64,000 nt of DNA from positions 2,356,001 through 2,420,000 of the forward strand of contig CP170506.1 of assembly GCA_042691655.1 (NCBI GenBank). Direction: 5' to 3'. The notes beneath the pieces are model-generated. The model was not told where the DNA came from. It did no database searches and saw only the letters and a list, made by a program, of their open reading frames with translations. This DNA is from UBA695 sp042691655. GTDB taxonomy: Bacteria > Verrucomicrobiota > Verrucomicrobiia > Chthoniobacterales > Chthoniobacteraceae. Every line of letters starts with the position of its first letter. Within the stretch, counting starts at the first letter, position 1. Shown here piece by piece: positions 44,801-53,248 of this stretch. Position numbers and translations under genes: made by a program.

Positions 44801-45496
44801 GCGATCAGCGAACCGTTCTCCACGGCGGGCAAGATCAACATGAACCAGCAGATCGTCCCGTTCACCTACATTGACCGCACGGCTGGTTTGCGGGCTGCCC
44901 TTGTCTCGGAAAACGTCGCTGCTGTTGCGAAGGGCGGCGCCAGCATGTATAAGGTGTTTTCAGCCAACTACGGTGCCGGTCTGACTGCTGAGGCGCGCAA
45001 GTCCCAGAATCTGAGCGAAACCGACGGCACATTGCGGCAGTTTAAAGAGAAGTTTGCCGCTGGAAAAATCTTCCGGTGCCCCTCAGAAATTTGTGACATC
45101 TACCTGGTTCCCTACGACAAAAGTTGGACCACGGACACAGCGGCACAGACGTCTTGGTATGGCGATGATTTTGCCCTCGTCGGGGACAACACGCGCGAGC
45201 GACCGTATGCCGATCTCTACAACAAGCTCACGACAAAATCGAATACCTACACCATTCACTATCACGTCCAAATCCTACAGAAGTCGAAAACGCGAAACCT
45301 CACAGCCCCGACCATCTTTGATCCCAGCAATGGGGATAAAGTCATCGCCGATCAGCGCGGTGCGACAACCTTCGAGCGATACCTGGACCCTGCGGATGAC
45401 CGGATTATCAACCAGGATCCTGCGAGGACCGATGCTACGTCGTTAGAACAATACTACCGAGCCCGGATTATTAACTCCACGGTTTTCAATCCGTAG
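41798..45496 (+). CDS. Verru_Chthon cassette protein A
   Basis: 1232 residues. A cytoplasmic basic N-terminus is followed by a membrane helix (SALIIVLASLVFVSALIIAFLTSM) of the kind found in PilX/GspK-like proteins, then ETAVNIAISQVRDAT and GMAWASQPG. IVGRIAFWTDDETCKANVNTAS (around residue 210) and TTKSNTYTIHYHVQIL near the C-terminus are hallmarks also seen in the A protein of cassette 2. The large central domain is Ser, Thr, Asn and aromatic-rich and probably extracellular. By size and position it is the tip or main displayed component of the pseudopilus. Intact. Function in the host is unknown. Confidence 0.85.
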   Translation: MKMLKLPTGKRWGSALIIVLASLVFVSALIIAFLTSMRSKLVLSKSGSDAINVKMLAETAVNIAISQVRDATLKSGSKGMAWASQPGMIRLYSETGADAGYYKLYSADNMVVSDAAFNPTTEVGNLNNWDKSPAVFTDLNAPTNGVFPILDYSAASALVGGTGISLGTVPSATTDQPAPMPVKWLYLLADGTLYPAPTGSGSSVVISAATSDNPIVGRIAFWTDDETCKANVNTASLGTFWSTPRFNTTGDQALASSQPVRGEFQRYPGHPATVSLNAIFPTLTNPQIFAIAPRLGWGGSEAGTKIIQNVTTWLPTTDHDRLYDSVDEILFKVPATGGTNREQQDGLTPSMVKASEFFLTASSRAPELNLFGLPRIVTWPIHAVNDNNYRTANDRLLAFCGTLGTGTAASSWPFYFTRQNNLDPSNDIMLSRNQTLLNYLDRLTGLQIPGFGGSFQGKYSRIETRQILTEIYDYIRCTNLFDCTTPQSSTGVYPYAFGISSRYTKGNTNHLNGSSLGTAVPAFHTGWQTRGYGGRFLQISAAHIHFVGLGSGTGAGASGTESAVAINALQIGARDSTIVNNVPPSKTIAVQAYIYLSTLNPGEGIENWSPGHWIEIEGLDQFKLNQQSMGFPTQSSVNKNEMTIMGNMLGGGEITGCRISNLDPYGFITAQNVPKKLEYTTDTDDSRNQFPFYSSILAMPYTGTSSTMSFTGGKITIKIYADMPDQGTTTPWKHSTDPVETLYLTFPDATFPAPEVATNNLVGTGSNSLANERWSSSNKSVFFENNHDVLRTVPLDKGDIRLVVGPTSTTTSFYTVQPNSAYYSSTQKMVPLAITSESAAYNLLRSGKLVKDASYNTASNCAPYVPDHINGVTTYEGALGDWDNGTSIVGDGPFINAADPGSISPDSTTGNLAYFDNSSSTASTNANLFSPNRQMCGPGMFGSLPTGVQRNRAWQTLLFRPGPPNHPGMGVSASGSSGPPYTTPPDHLFLDLFWMPIVEPYAISEPFSTAGKINMNQQIVPFTYIDRTAGLRAALVSENVAAVAKGGASMYKVFSANYGAGLTAEARKSQNLSETDGTLRQFKEKFAAGKIFRCPSEICDIYLVPYDKSWTTDTAAQTSWYGDDFALVGDNTRERPYADLYNKLTTKSNTYTIHYHVQILQKSKTRNLTAPTIFDPSNGDKVIADQRGATTFERYLDPADDRIINQDPARTDATSLEQYYRARIINSTVFNP

Positions 45497-45679
45497 TTTG
45501 GTAAGGTAGCAGATTGACAGGACTCACAAAACTGAGCCAGGGGAGAGTTAGTGACCACGCAATTTTTATTCTGTAAAAGTTTTTAGGGAGGCCAGTAGGA
45601 TTGTAAGCGTCACGTATGGTGCCACTTGATAGGCTGTTGGGTAATGTCCCGCCACTTGCGCAACCATGATTTATCGTCC

Positions 45680-46090
45680 ATGAAAGCAACCCTTACGAAT
45701 TCTTGGGGACAACCTCGTTCACGGCGGGGCGTTGTAATCGTCGTGGTTTTGTTCTCGCTGGTGCTCATCACGCTCGTCATCATTGGCCATCTGCTCAGAA
45801 CGGGAACGGAAAGAGGGTTTGCATTCCGATATAGAGCCAGTACTAACACACGGCAGGTTTCAGACACCGCCATCAATTTGGTGCAGGCGCAGATTAACCA
45901 TGCCACGAGCCAGGGAACAAGCTACGCGTGGGCGTCCCAACCCGGGGCTAATCTCTACCCCCGCATCACTACCAAATCGAACTGCTTCAAAGTTTTCTAC
46001 CGCGTACAGTCCCTTCAAAATACCACCGCGGCCTCCATGGAAACCTTCTACCGCTGGCGCATCATGGGAAGCACCAGCTTTCCCCAATAA
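45680..46090 (+). CDS. miniature A-like protein, internally deleted
   Basis: 136 residues from ATG 45680. The first 80 residues equal an A-protein N-terminus (RRGVVIVVVLFSLVLITLVIIGHLL helix, VSDTAINLVQAQINHATSQGTSYAWASQPG). They are joined directly to an A-type C-terminus (NLYPRITTKSNCFKVFYRVQSLQ, FYRWRIMGSTSFPQ, compare LYNKLTTKSNTYTIHYHVQILQ and YYRARIINSTVFNP). About 1,090 central residues are missing without loss of frame. It may be a remnant of a second cassette's A gene or a functional mini-pilin. Followed 8 bp later by the SGNH hydrolase. Confidence 0.6.
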   Translation: MKATLTNSWGQPRSRRGVVIVVVLFSLVLITLVIIGHLLRTGTERGFAFRYRASTNTRQVSDTAINLVQAQINHATSQGTSYAWASQPGANLYPRITTKSNCFKVFYRVQSLQNTTAASMETFYRWRIMGSTSFPQ

Positions 46091-46098
46091 AACATCGG

Positions 46099-47736
46099 AT
46101 GAAACATTTTGTTTTCCTGGCTCTTGCGTTGACATGCTATTGGACAGCCGCAGCTTCAGCGGAAACGGGCATGGATCTCCGCCGCGTGTTTACCCAAGCT
46201 CGTCAAGGCGATTCGCTTTGCTGCGTCTTTCTGGGCGGCTCTATTACACAATCCGGCGAGGGCTGGATCGGAGGCTGGCTGCGCGAACAGTTCCCTAAAA
46301 GCCGAGTGAGCATTGTTAACTCGGGAATGAGCGCAACGGGAAGCGGATTGGGGGTGTTTCGCCTGGAACGCGATGTGATCGCCTACCAACCGGATCTCGT
46401 GGCCATCGAATATTGCGTCAACGACGGCGACCAGACCGACGAGGAAACCATTCGCTACATGGAGTCCATCATCGTTCGCTTGAAGAAACGGCCCAACCCG
46501 CCCGCCATCATTATATTGGAGGCAGCGGCCAAGAGGGGCGTCAACCTTGCCCGCCACCGCCGTGTGGCTCAACATTACGAACTGGCGGAGGTGGATCTCC
46601 AAAAAGCAGTTGATGCCCGGCTTAAAGAGAGCGGAGAACCATGGGAAACCTATTTTAGCGACGCCGTGCATCCCAACGCCTCCGGCAACAAATTCTATTC
46701 CCAATCCATCGCCAAAGCCCTGGCTCCCTATGCCGAGGGTTCTTCCACCAAACTGCGCCAGAAACCCGCCGTTGCACTGCCTGCGCCGCTCAGCGCCCAA
46801 CCGCTTCTGCTGGATGGCCGCATGGTCTCCCTGTCCAACTTTACCGCGGAGTGGAAGCGGGAAAATTCGCTGCCGTTCTGGTGGAATCGTTTCTTCCAAG
46901 GCGTCTTGAGCGCAGACAAGCCTGGCACGCGCTTGACAATCCCTGTCCACGGCACCTTCATCGGCCTCTTCTATGCCATGGAGAAAAGCTATGGCACCTT
47001 CTTTGCATCAGTGGACGAGGCACTTCCCCAGCACATCGCGGCTAACAGCCGTGGGGGGTATAGTTATAGCCTTATCGGGAAAGACCTCGCCCCTGGAGAA
47101 CATCGCCTAAGCGTAACGCTGCCGGCGGAAGCATCCTCGGGCCCGCTGAACGGTCCCGTAAAACTGGGATACATCCTCCTCGCTGGCACCGGGAATAAAA
47201 CGAAAATACCGCAAGGTCCATTTCCAGCCGACCTCATCGCTCGGTTACGGATGACGCCGCTGCCAAACACGCAATGGAAATGGAGCGGGCCTTATGGTTC
47301 GCCCTCGTCTGGAGACACACAGCCTTCAAGCATCCACAAGTGGATGGATCAGGAATTCAGCCCGGAAGCAACATTGGATCTTGTGGAATGGAAGCCTGTG
47401 GATACCGGGGAAGACACCGATCTCGATTTTCGAAAACTGACGGGGCGCGTTACACAGGACGTGGTTTATACCGAGACCAGCATTGCATCCCAGAGCCAAA
47501 GGAATGTCATCCTGGCGATCTCCTGCGATTATTATGCCAAGATTTGGCTCAATGGAAAACTGATAGCGTCGTTCCTCGATTTCCACGGATCGCCGTCCAA
47601 CAAAATCTTGATTTCTGCCCGCCTCCAGGAAGGCGACAACCGTCTGCTCGTGAAACTGGGAGCGGGGACGGAAGGCTTTAAGCTTTCCGTTGGAATTTTC
47701 GACGATCAAGTCCCTCCGATTGGAGGGAAAAAATAA
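46099..47736 (+). CDS. secreted SGNH/GDSL hydrolase with C-terminal beta-domains
   Basis: 545 residues. Signal peptide MKHFVFLALALTCYWTAAASA. SGNH blocks: FLGGSITQSGEGW (nucleophile Ser), NSGMSATGSGLG (Gly block II), VAIEYCVNDGDQTDE (Asn block III) and FSDAVHPNASGNKFY (Asp-x-x-His block V). After residue 210 is a jelly-roll similar to those of GDSL acetylxylan esterases (FTAEWKRENSLPFWWN, GTFIGLFYAMEKSYGTFFASVDE), and then a GH2-like sandwich (NVILAISCDYYAKIWLNGKLIASF). Likely removes acyl groups from polysaccharides outside the cell. Alone on its strand after the mini-A gene. Confidence 0.82.
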   Translation: MKHFVFLALALTCYWTAAASAETGMDLRRVFTQARQGDSLCCVFLGGSITQSGEGWIGGWLREQFPKSRVSIVNSGMSATGSGLGVFRLERDVIAYQPDLVAIEYCVNDGDQTDEETIRYMESIIVRLKKRPNPPAIIILEAAAKRGVNLARHRRVAQHYELAEVDLQKAVDARLKESGEPWETYFSDAVHPNASGNKFYSQSIAKALAPYAEGSSTKLRQKPAVALPAPLSAQPLLLDGRMVSLSNFTAEWKRENSLPFWWNRFFQGVLSADKPGTRLTIPVHGTFIGLFYAMEKSYGTFFASVDEALPQHIAANSRGGYSYSLIGKDLAPGEHRLSVTLPAEASSGPLNGPVKLGYILLAGTGNKTKIPQGPFPADLIARLRMTPLPNTQWKWSGPYGSPSSGDTQPSSIHKWMDQEFSPEATLDLVEWKPVDTGEDTDLDFRKLTGRVTQDVVYTETSIASQSQRNVILAISCDYYAKIWLNGKLIASFLDFHGSPSNKILISARLQEGDNRLLVKLGAGTEGFKLSVGIFDDQVPPIGGKK

Positions 47737-47771
47737 ACCTCAATTCAAGAACCCTATCATGTTGAAACGCC

Positions 47772-47822
47772 TACCCAGCGGTCGCCCAAGCGAACAAGCA
47801 GCGCCCTTTCCGCCGGGGTAGA
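47772..47822 (-). mobile_element. 51-bp fragment of the rve-type transposase gene
   Basis: On the minus strand it encodes TPAERALLVRLGDRW, matching TPAERSLLVRLGAPL near residue 45 of the two full transposases. Only this piece survives. It records an older, mostly deleted insertion next to the current copy 2. The surrounding 47823-47914 holds nothing recognisable. Confidence 0.5.
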
Positions 47823-47914
47823 CACTATCGGACTTGTCTTCAGTAACTCATCGCAGCCCTGCTATCCAATAATGCGTTAACAGGCCTTCTATCTGCAGCA
47901 GAGTCGCCAAAATC

Positions 47915-48268
47915 CTAATCACCTTCAAGGGTGCCACGGCAGTCTGAGCATAGAGGTATGCCCCCAAATTCCCGAATAGACAGAGGCTCCTCATCAATTC
48001 CGCTAGGATCACCATCCTTCGCTCCACAGTGTTCGCATGTAAGGTTTTTTTCCCAGACAAAAACTATTTGACCGTTCATATATCGCCGAAAATAGGAATG
48101 AATCTCTGTTTTGCCTTTTCGGCTGATACACTTTTCTTGGTTGGATAAATACTGAAAGTCGTAATTAGTCCTTGGTTCAAACCTTACCGAGAAAGGTTTC
48201 GTTACTTTGTCATCAGGAACCTCGAATCTCTCTCCATCTGCTGGTCCTCCGATAAACCGGTAATTCAT
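47915..48268 (-). CDS. hypothetical protein with C-terminal Cys4 zinc-ribbon-like motif
   Basis: 117 residues. Begins MNYRFIGGPADGERFEVPDD, a start seen in small accessory or phage-borne proteins, followed by basic and aromatic segments (YDFQYLSNQEKCISRKGKTEIHSYFRRYMNGQIVFVWEK). The C-terminus has CEHC-x21-25-CSDC, which could bind one zinc. I do not recognise the family. It is isolated between IS fragments and could be cargo of a mobile region. Confidence 0.45.
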   Translation of the reverse strand: MNYRFIGGPADGERFEVPDDKVTKPFSVRFEPRTNYDFQYLSNQEKCISRKGKTEIHSYFRRYMNGQIVFVWEKNLTCEHCGAKDGDPSGIDEEPLSIREFGGIPLCSDCRGTLEGD

Positions 48269-48407
48269 TGCTAATTTGTATTGCAGTTCGCCGTTACTGT
48301 CGATTTAAAAGGGTTGGTGCGGGTTTTGGACGAAGCATTCGCGAAGAGGATACGAGCTAGCGACAATGGCAAAAGTGGAGCCCTTACTATGCAAAAAATT
48401 CATCGTC

Positions 48408-50027
48408 ATCAGAAATACCTGTAATTGGGTTACATACAAGATGCGCAAATTCGCTAATTGCGTTCCGTTTTTAGGCAGCTTTACGGTGGTAATGCCGCAA
48501 GAGACCGCCCAAACGGGAGTCGCATTCGACCTCCGAAGGATTGGGCGGACCGGAATCTTGCAGAGGCATCGGAACCACGCCGATGGTTCGGTTCTCAATT
48601 CCCTGGTGTGGCCGAACGGTGTTGTAGTGCTGCTCGTATTCCCGGACCAGATATTGAAGATGCCCCTCGCCAAAGACAACGAACTGGTCCAGGCACTCCT
48701 GCTTTATCGATTGAACGTAGCGCTCGGCGAAAGCATTCAGATTGGGCGACCGGTAGGGCAGCCGCTTCACCTTGATCCCCTCGCTCCTGAACACCTCGTC
48801 GAACTTTTCCGTGAACTTGGTGTCGCCGTCTTTGATCAGATACGATGCCTTCTCACCCCGCTCCGCCAGTTCCATGACGAAATTGCGCGCCTGCTGCTCG
48901 ACCCACGGACCGTTCGGCTGGCAGGTCATTCCCGCCACCTTTACCCGCCGGGTTCCAACATGGATGAAAAACAGGATGTAGTAGGTCACCTTGCCGAAGC
49001 CGGTCCAGACGTCCTTCGTGAAGAAATCGCACGCCCATAGCGTGTCGATGTGGCGTTTGATGAAGCGGTCCCAGTCCCCCTTCACTCGGTTCGGGCTCGG
49101 GTGAAAGCCGTTCTGGATCAGGATCTTCTTGATCGTGTTGGTGGCCACCGTGATCCCGAGTTTCTTTAGCTCGCCCTGGATTCGGGCGTATCCCCAACCG
49201 GTTTCTTTGGCCAACCGCAGGATGATCGCCTCAACGTTCTGCGGTGTGGTCGGGCGCCCCGGATGCCGGGGTTTTTGTGCCCTCGTCTTTCCGGACTTTT
49301 CCTCGCGCACCCACCGAAGGAACGTCTTGTAGTTGACGGCCGAAAGCAGCTCCTTGATCGCGTTGCCCAAGGGCGCGCCCAAGCGGACTAAAAGCGAACG
49401 TTCGGCGGGCGTGGTCTGAATCTGCTTTGGCAGCCGGGACCGGAGGATCTGATTCTCTGCATTAAGATAAGAGATCTCGCGCAGAAGAACCAACTGGGTC
49501 ATGTGGAGAAGAAAAGCAAGGAGCGGATTTTGACGGACTCTGGACATCGAAAAAGTGCTTAAAGAAGGTGGTCAAACAGGCGGTTTTTCGATATGAAAAT
49601 CTAAGCCGTCGAAAAAAGGATTTTATAGAGGCAACGCGGAAGCGGAACAAGTTATTTGCATAGCGCAAAAACAGCGGCGATCAGCCGGGACTTGAAAGGG
49701 CGAGAGAAAAGGTGGTCTCGGTCATGCGCAATGACCCGTTTGGAGCGGAGCAACCAACGGTCTGGGCGACGCTGCCACTACCAGGGTGAGGGGGAAGGAA
49801 GAGACTCGTTAGCCAAGAACAGCCCGTTTCGTAAATCGTCGGAATGGCTGCCCATATCGGCGATTCGAACTAGAGAATCCGGATGCTGTTAACCGAGAGC
49901 AACTTTCCGTAAACTGGAAAGCCGAACCACAAAGGATTCGAGTCGTATAAGTGGTTCAAAAACAAGAGAAAACGGAGAAAAAAACAGAGAAACCATTCCG
50001 AAGAGAGGTGTGCATGGGGAGGACGGT
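48408..50027 (-). mobile_element. rve-type insertion element, copy 2
   Basis: Same element as 12208-13876. The 3' end of the transposase gene and the 480-bp non-coding side are nearly identical to copy 1, while the middle of the gene is clearly more different. Its outer left end (48408 onward, ATCAGAAATACCTGTAATTG) has diverged from copy 1. The right end stops matching after 50027. No target duplication found. Older IS pieces lie on both sides (47772, 50640-51190). Confidence 0.7.
48471..49547 (-). CDS. rve (integrase core) transposase, IS3/IS481-like
   Basis: 358 residues with intact DDE residues (WACDFFTKDVWTG, YLIKDGDTKFTEKF, SPNLNAFAERYVQSIKQE) and the same N-terminal HTH region as copy 1. 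One residue shorter, and different at about one in ten positions between residues 90 and 330, mostly conservative (IDTLWACDFF-T, KVAGMTCQPNGPWVE against KISGLTVQPKAAWVE). Appears functional. Confidence 0.88.
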   Translation of the reverse strand: MSRVRQNPLLAFLLHMTQLVLLREISYLNAENQILRSRLPKQIQTTPAERSLLVRLGAPLGNAIKELLSAVNYKTFLRWVREEKSGKTRAQKPRHPGRPTTPQNVEAIILRLAKETGWGYARIQGELKKLGITVATNTIKKILIQNGFHPSPNRVKGDWDRFIKRHIDTLWACDFFTKDVWTGFGKVTYYILFFIHVGTRRVKVAGMTCQPNGPWVEQQARNFVMELAERGEKASYLIKDGDTKFTEKFDEVFRSEGIKVKRLPYRSPNLNAFAERYVQSIKQECLDQFVVFGEGHLQYLVREYEQHYNTVRPHQGIENRTIGVVPMPLQDSGPPNPSEVECDSRLGGLLRHYHRKAA

Positions 50028-50064
50028 TTTTAGCCGTCGCCTTCTTTTCTTAGCCTAAGTTTAG

Positions 50065-50367
50065 TTATGCCGCGCTTTTCTTATCGTCGTCCGGTGGCTC
50101 CGGATCGACGGGTTTTTGCATGAATTCGTCGTGGATATGACCCTTGGTCCATTTTTTGACCCATTTCGGGCGCGTTCTCCCGTGGGCAAAAGGAGCCCCG
50201 TCTTTTTTGAGGACTGTAACGTATTTTCGGGGAACCCCCATCTTGATGGACAGTTCGGTTAGGTTGAACATCTTGAACCGGGGATCTTCCGATATCGTGG
50301 CGCCACCCGTTGGACTATTTTGCGGATCTTTTCTGGGTTCGTTCGTTGAAATTCTTGGCTCATTCAT
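50065..50367 (-). CDS. small DNA-binding protein, Nu1/excisionase-like
   Basis: 100 residues. Residues 33-75 (FNLTELSIKMGVPRKYVTVLKKDGAPFAHGRTRPKWVKKWTKGH) are a winged helix of the terminase-small-subunit or excisionase kind; the N-terminus is Pro/Asn/Thr-rich and the C-terminus acidic. Homologue of 18228-18446 and, like it, next to a truncated copy of the DUF4376-like tail gene (50420-50490). The pair is evidence for duplication of a phage module. Likely intact. Confidence 0.6.
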   Translation of the reverse strand: MNEPRISTNEPRKDPQNSPTGGATISEDPRFKMFNLTELSIKMGVPRKYVTVLKKDGAPFAHGRTRPKWVKKWTKGHIHDEFMQKPVDPEPPDDDKKSAA

Positions 50368-50419
50368 TTCGTCTGAAGTAGGTAATATTTGAGATGTATG
50401 GCCGCGGGTAGTTTAGGCC

Positions 50420-50490
50420 CTTGGCCACTTGATCATTCGCACCGGAGACTACTACCTGTTGCTTTAAAACGACCCGCGGCAAAAAATTTT
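50420..50490 (+). pseudogene. decayed 3' end of the DUF4376-like gene, copy 3
   Basis: Reads GHLIIRTGDYYLLL, then an in-frame stop (TAA) where the 18480 copy has Arg, then NDPRQKIFA. Same source as 17401-17856 and 18480-18570. The following 150 bp to 50640 hold nothing I recognise. Confidence 0.55.
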
Positions 50491-50649
50491 CGCTTGATCA
50501 GCGTTGCCGCTACGCAACTACGTGAACCCGCACACAACGCTCAGATAATCTGGCGGTCATAAACAAGCGGAAAACCAACTCCATCCCTTTGTGATCGCTT
50601 CGATCAATTCGAGCGTAATGCAATCCATTTAGTTGTCACCATAACAGCG

Positions 50650-50850
50650 TTACTTGGGTTGCGAGGCTGTATTGGATGCGCTGAAATTTCTCGGAAATTG
50701 CGAGACGAATTCCGAATACTTCATGGGGAGGGTGTTAGCGGTGATGCCCGCTTCTTCGGTCACCTGCTTTAAGGTCCACCCGCTACTAAGCGGGAGATTG
50801 ACGGCTTCTTGCCGGAATTCGTTGGTAATGCCTCGTCTGGTTCTTTGCAT
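50650..50850 (-). pseudogene. IS3-family OrfA remnant
   Basis: 66 codons: TRRGITNEFRQEAVNLPLSSGWTLKQVTEEAGITANTL is the HTH_Tnp_1 domain of IS3/IS911 OrfA; the C-terminus (PMKYSEFVSQFPRNF) breaks off from the family, so the gene is truncated. No matching OrfB follows on this strand. Confidence 0.6.
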
Positions 50851-50911
50851 ATTGCAGTTCTGTATTTACGAACTGCGCCCTGCTTATCCATCAAATCGGG
50901 GGAACTTTACG

Positions 50912-51190
50912 TTGAAGATGTTTACCTGAACGCCTTTGCAGAACGGTTCGTGCAGTCGATCAAGAATGAATAAGTAAACCATTTCGTGATATTTGGAGTG
51001 CGCCACCTCGAACTCCTTATCTGGCAATACGAGCGGCATTATAACACCGTACGTCTGCATCGAGGACTTGGGAACCGGGGCAGCGCTGATACCGAAAGAA
51101 TCGGAATTGCTCCTGCGCAAGTCGAGTGCAATTCCCAGGCGGGGCTTTAGCGGCATTTTGACCGTAAGGGTGCCTAAAAATAGAACGCAA
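50912..51190 (+). pseudogene. IS3-family OrfB C-terminal remnant
   Basis: Reads LNAFAERFVQSIKNE, stop, VNHFVIFGVRHLELLIWQYERHYNTVRLHRGLGN, matching NAFAERFVQSIKQE-LDHFIVFGEHHLEHLIREYEHHYNTVRPHQGLGN of the rve transposases but on the opposite strand. One in-frame stop and a later frame shift show it is dead. Its end overlaps the IS-type terminal sequence near 51190-51250, next to the stop of the FAD gene. Confidence 0.6.
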
Positions 51191-51258
51191 TCCTTAAATC
51201 TTGGAGCTATCATCAGGCTGATATTGAGCAACTTCCATCGGTACGGAATTTTTTCAAA

Positions 51259-53115
51259 TTACGATCCTGTTGACATTCCTGCAGGTGGGGAAAAATCTTG
51301 CGGGCTGATTTTGGAGCGCACCTCCGCGAACGTTTCGCCTTTAGGGATTGCCGGGACTTTTGTGCGACAGGACGAAAGCGGCTCAAAAGCAAAAATGCGT
51401 GCATCCGGGGCGCCCCAAGTCTCCTCGACTACAAGCCGCAGTTTAGTGCTTTCTATGGCAAGTGGGACGTACACCAAGCGCAAGTAGTTGTTTCCCTCGC
51501 GAAATACGGTTTGCCATTTACCGCTATTATTAATGCATTCAAGTCGAAATGCTTTGACTAGTGAGGCAGGTATCTTGCGCTGCTCAGCGGAGCATGGGTA
51601 GGAACACGGCATGCGTTTGGTAAAGTTTAGGTCGCTGTCAAAGACGATCCTCGCCCCGTCGATTTTCACGCGCTCCATCCATTGAAAATCGATGTTCGCG
51701 CCTTGCGGGCCACTCCACGCGTGGTTTTCTCCTTTTCGGTCACGGTCCAGCCCATCAAGGAGCGCCGCAGCATTGTCACCTTGATCAGATAGACACCCGC
51801 TGTGGGCGAGTTGCGAAATTTCACGCCGCAAGGTGGGTAGCCAACAGTCGTCTTCCATGACGGTCGCCTGAAGTTCGCGCAAGGGAGCACCGCTGTTCAA
51901 GTCGCGCGGGTTGCGAGCGTGCTTGGCACAAAGGGCGGCTGCGGTGCCTGCCGCCTGGCCCAATATAGCGCAAGTGGCCATGACGCGCGTGGAGGAAAGT
52001 GCCGCGTGCGTGACGGAGATGTTGCGCCCTGCGAAGAGGAGGTTCGTGATGTTGCGCGAGTAGAGGCTTCGGTAGGGGATTCCATAGGGCGATGGTGCGG
52101 GATGAAAAATGGTTGGTTTTCCTGGGAAATAGATGCCGGCGGGGTGATGGTCGTCCATCGACCATCCGCCATAAGCGATGATATCCTCAAAACGTCCGCC
52201 GTCGCGCACGTCGTTTTGGGTAAGAACGTGGTCGCCCAAGTAGCGGCGACTCTCCCGTTTCCCCGGAAGCGATCCGATCCACTCCACAGCCCAATTTCCC
52301 GCCTGCGCTCGTTCTGGCGCACGGTTTTTAATGTAATCGACCACGCCGTAGGTGATGCGCATCAACTCATCACGGATGGGTTCCGCGTTGCGAATAGTAT
52401 CTTGTAGCCCGCCTACCTCCAACCACCAGAAGTTGTCTTCGTTGACTCCGTTAATGCGATGAGGGAGGTCCGATGGGCACTCGAATTTGTAAGCCCAGGA
52501 GGGGGCGATAAACTGCTGCGGTTCGTCCGTGCGACGCATTTGGATAAGCAGCGAATTTCCCATCGTCTTGCTGTCTGCTTGTTGAGGCTGAATGTCCTCG
52601 TCAAACTCGGCGCGCGCCTCGCGGCCGGTCCGGAAATTTGCTCCGGTTGCCGGTGCTAGGATGCTGTCACCCGAGCAGTCGATGAAAAGTTTCGCCTGAA
52701 TTTCGTGCCATGTCTGACTTGTGAGTTGCCAGGCTTTGACCGCGACGATCCGGTTGCCGTCCATCTCCGCCTCGGTGCAACTACAGTTGAGAAATGGCGT
52801 GAGATTGAGCTGGAAAAAGATTTTTGCCCACAGGACGCTGTCCCAAATCGAGTAATTGCCACCGGGGTTGCGGTACTGGTTTTCAAGCTGAATTTCCTCA
52901 AGGATGCCCGTTTCCTTGTTGTGCTCGCCATGGGCTCCGCAGATCCACATGCGAACCTCGGAGGAGGCGTTGCCGCCGAAGACCGGGCGATCTTGAAGGA
53001 TGGCTGTCTTGGCACCATTGCGCGCGGAAGCGATGGCGGCGCAGACGCCCGCCATGCCACCGCCAATGACGCAAACATCGAATTCGTGGAGTTCGCTGGG
53101 AAACTTGGATTGCAT
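51259..53115 (-). CDS. FAD-dependent oxidoreductase
   Basis: 618 residues. Dinucleotide-binding motif VCVIGGGMAGVCAAIASARNGAKTAILQDRPVFGGN at the N-terminus, followed by the family's SSEVRMWICGAHG and GGNYSIWDSVLW segments, and in the middle LFAGRNISVTHAALSSTRVMATCAILGQAAGTAAALC, which completes the FAD site. This fits the FAD_oxidored family (Pfam PF12831). The C-terminal 150 residues look like an Ig or jelly-roll domain (WGAPDARIFAFEPLSS). Probably oxidises a sugar-derived substrate in the cytoplasm. Last gene of the minus-strand operon 58201-51259. Confidence 0.85.
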   Translation of the reverse strand: MQSKFPSELHEFDVCVIGGGMAGVCAAIASARNGAKTAILQDRPVFGGNASSEVRMWICGAHGEHNKETGILEEIQLENQYRNPGGNYSIWDSVLWAKIFFQLNLTPFLNCSCTEAEMDGNRIVAVKAWQLTSQTWHEIQAKLFIDCSGDSILAPATGANFRTGREARAEFDEDIQPQQADSKTMGNSLLIQMRRTDEPQQFIAPSWAYKFECPSDLPHRINGVNEDNFWWLEVGGLQDTIRNAEPIRDELMRITYGVVDYIKNRAPERAQAGNWAVEWIGSLPGKRESRRYLGDHVLTQNDVRDGGRFEDIIAYGGWSMDDHHPAGIYFPGKPTIFHPAPSPYGIPYRSLYSRNITNLLFAGRNISVTHAALSSTRVMATCAILGQAAGTAAALCAKHARNPRDLNSGAPLRELQATVMEDDCWLPTLRREISQLAHSGCLSDQGDNAAALLDGLDRDRKGENHAWSGPQGANIDFQWMERVKIDGARIVFDSDLNFTKRMPCSYPCSAEQRKIPASLVKAFRLECINNSGKWQTVFREGNNYLRLVYVPLAIESTKLRLVVEETWGAPDARIFAFEPLSSCRTKVPAIPKGETFAEVRSKISPQDFSPPAGMSTGS

Positions 53116-53215
53116 AAATTTGCGGTATTTTTACCTAGAGCCTGCCCGCAAAGCCGACATGCTCTTTATTAGGACCGCAGCCTACTGTTTATCGGTTTTT
53201 TTGAATTCATTCAGC

Positions 53216-53240
53216 GTGTCCTTAAGAAAATCAAGGACAC
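53216..53240. terminator. weak hairpin after the GH-A glycosidase gene
   Basis: GTGTCCTT (53216-53223) pairs with AAGGACAC (53233-53240) around a 9-base loop, 9 bp past the stop of the glycosidase gene. No T-run follows on the minus strand, so it is a poor intrinsic terminator; it may be a processing or attenuation hairpin within the operon. Confidence 0.35.
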
Positions 53241-53248
53241 TAGCCCAC

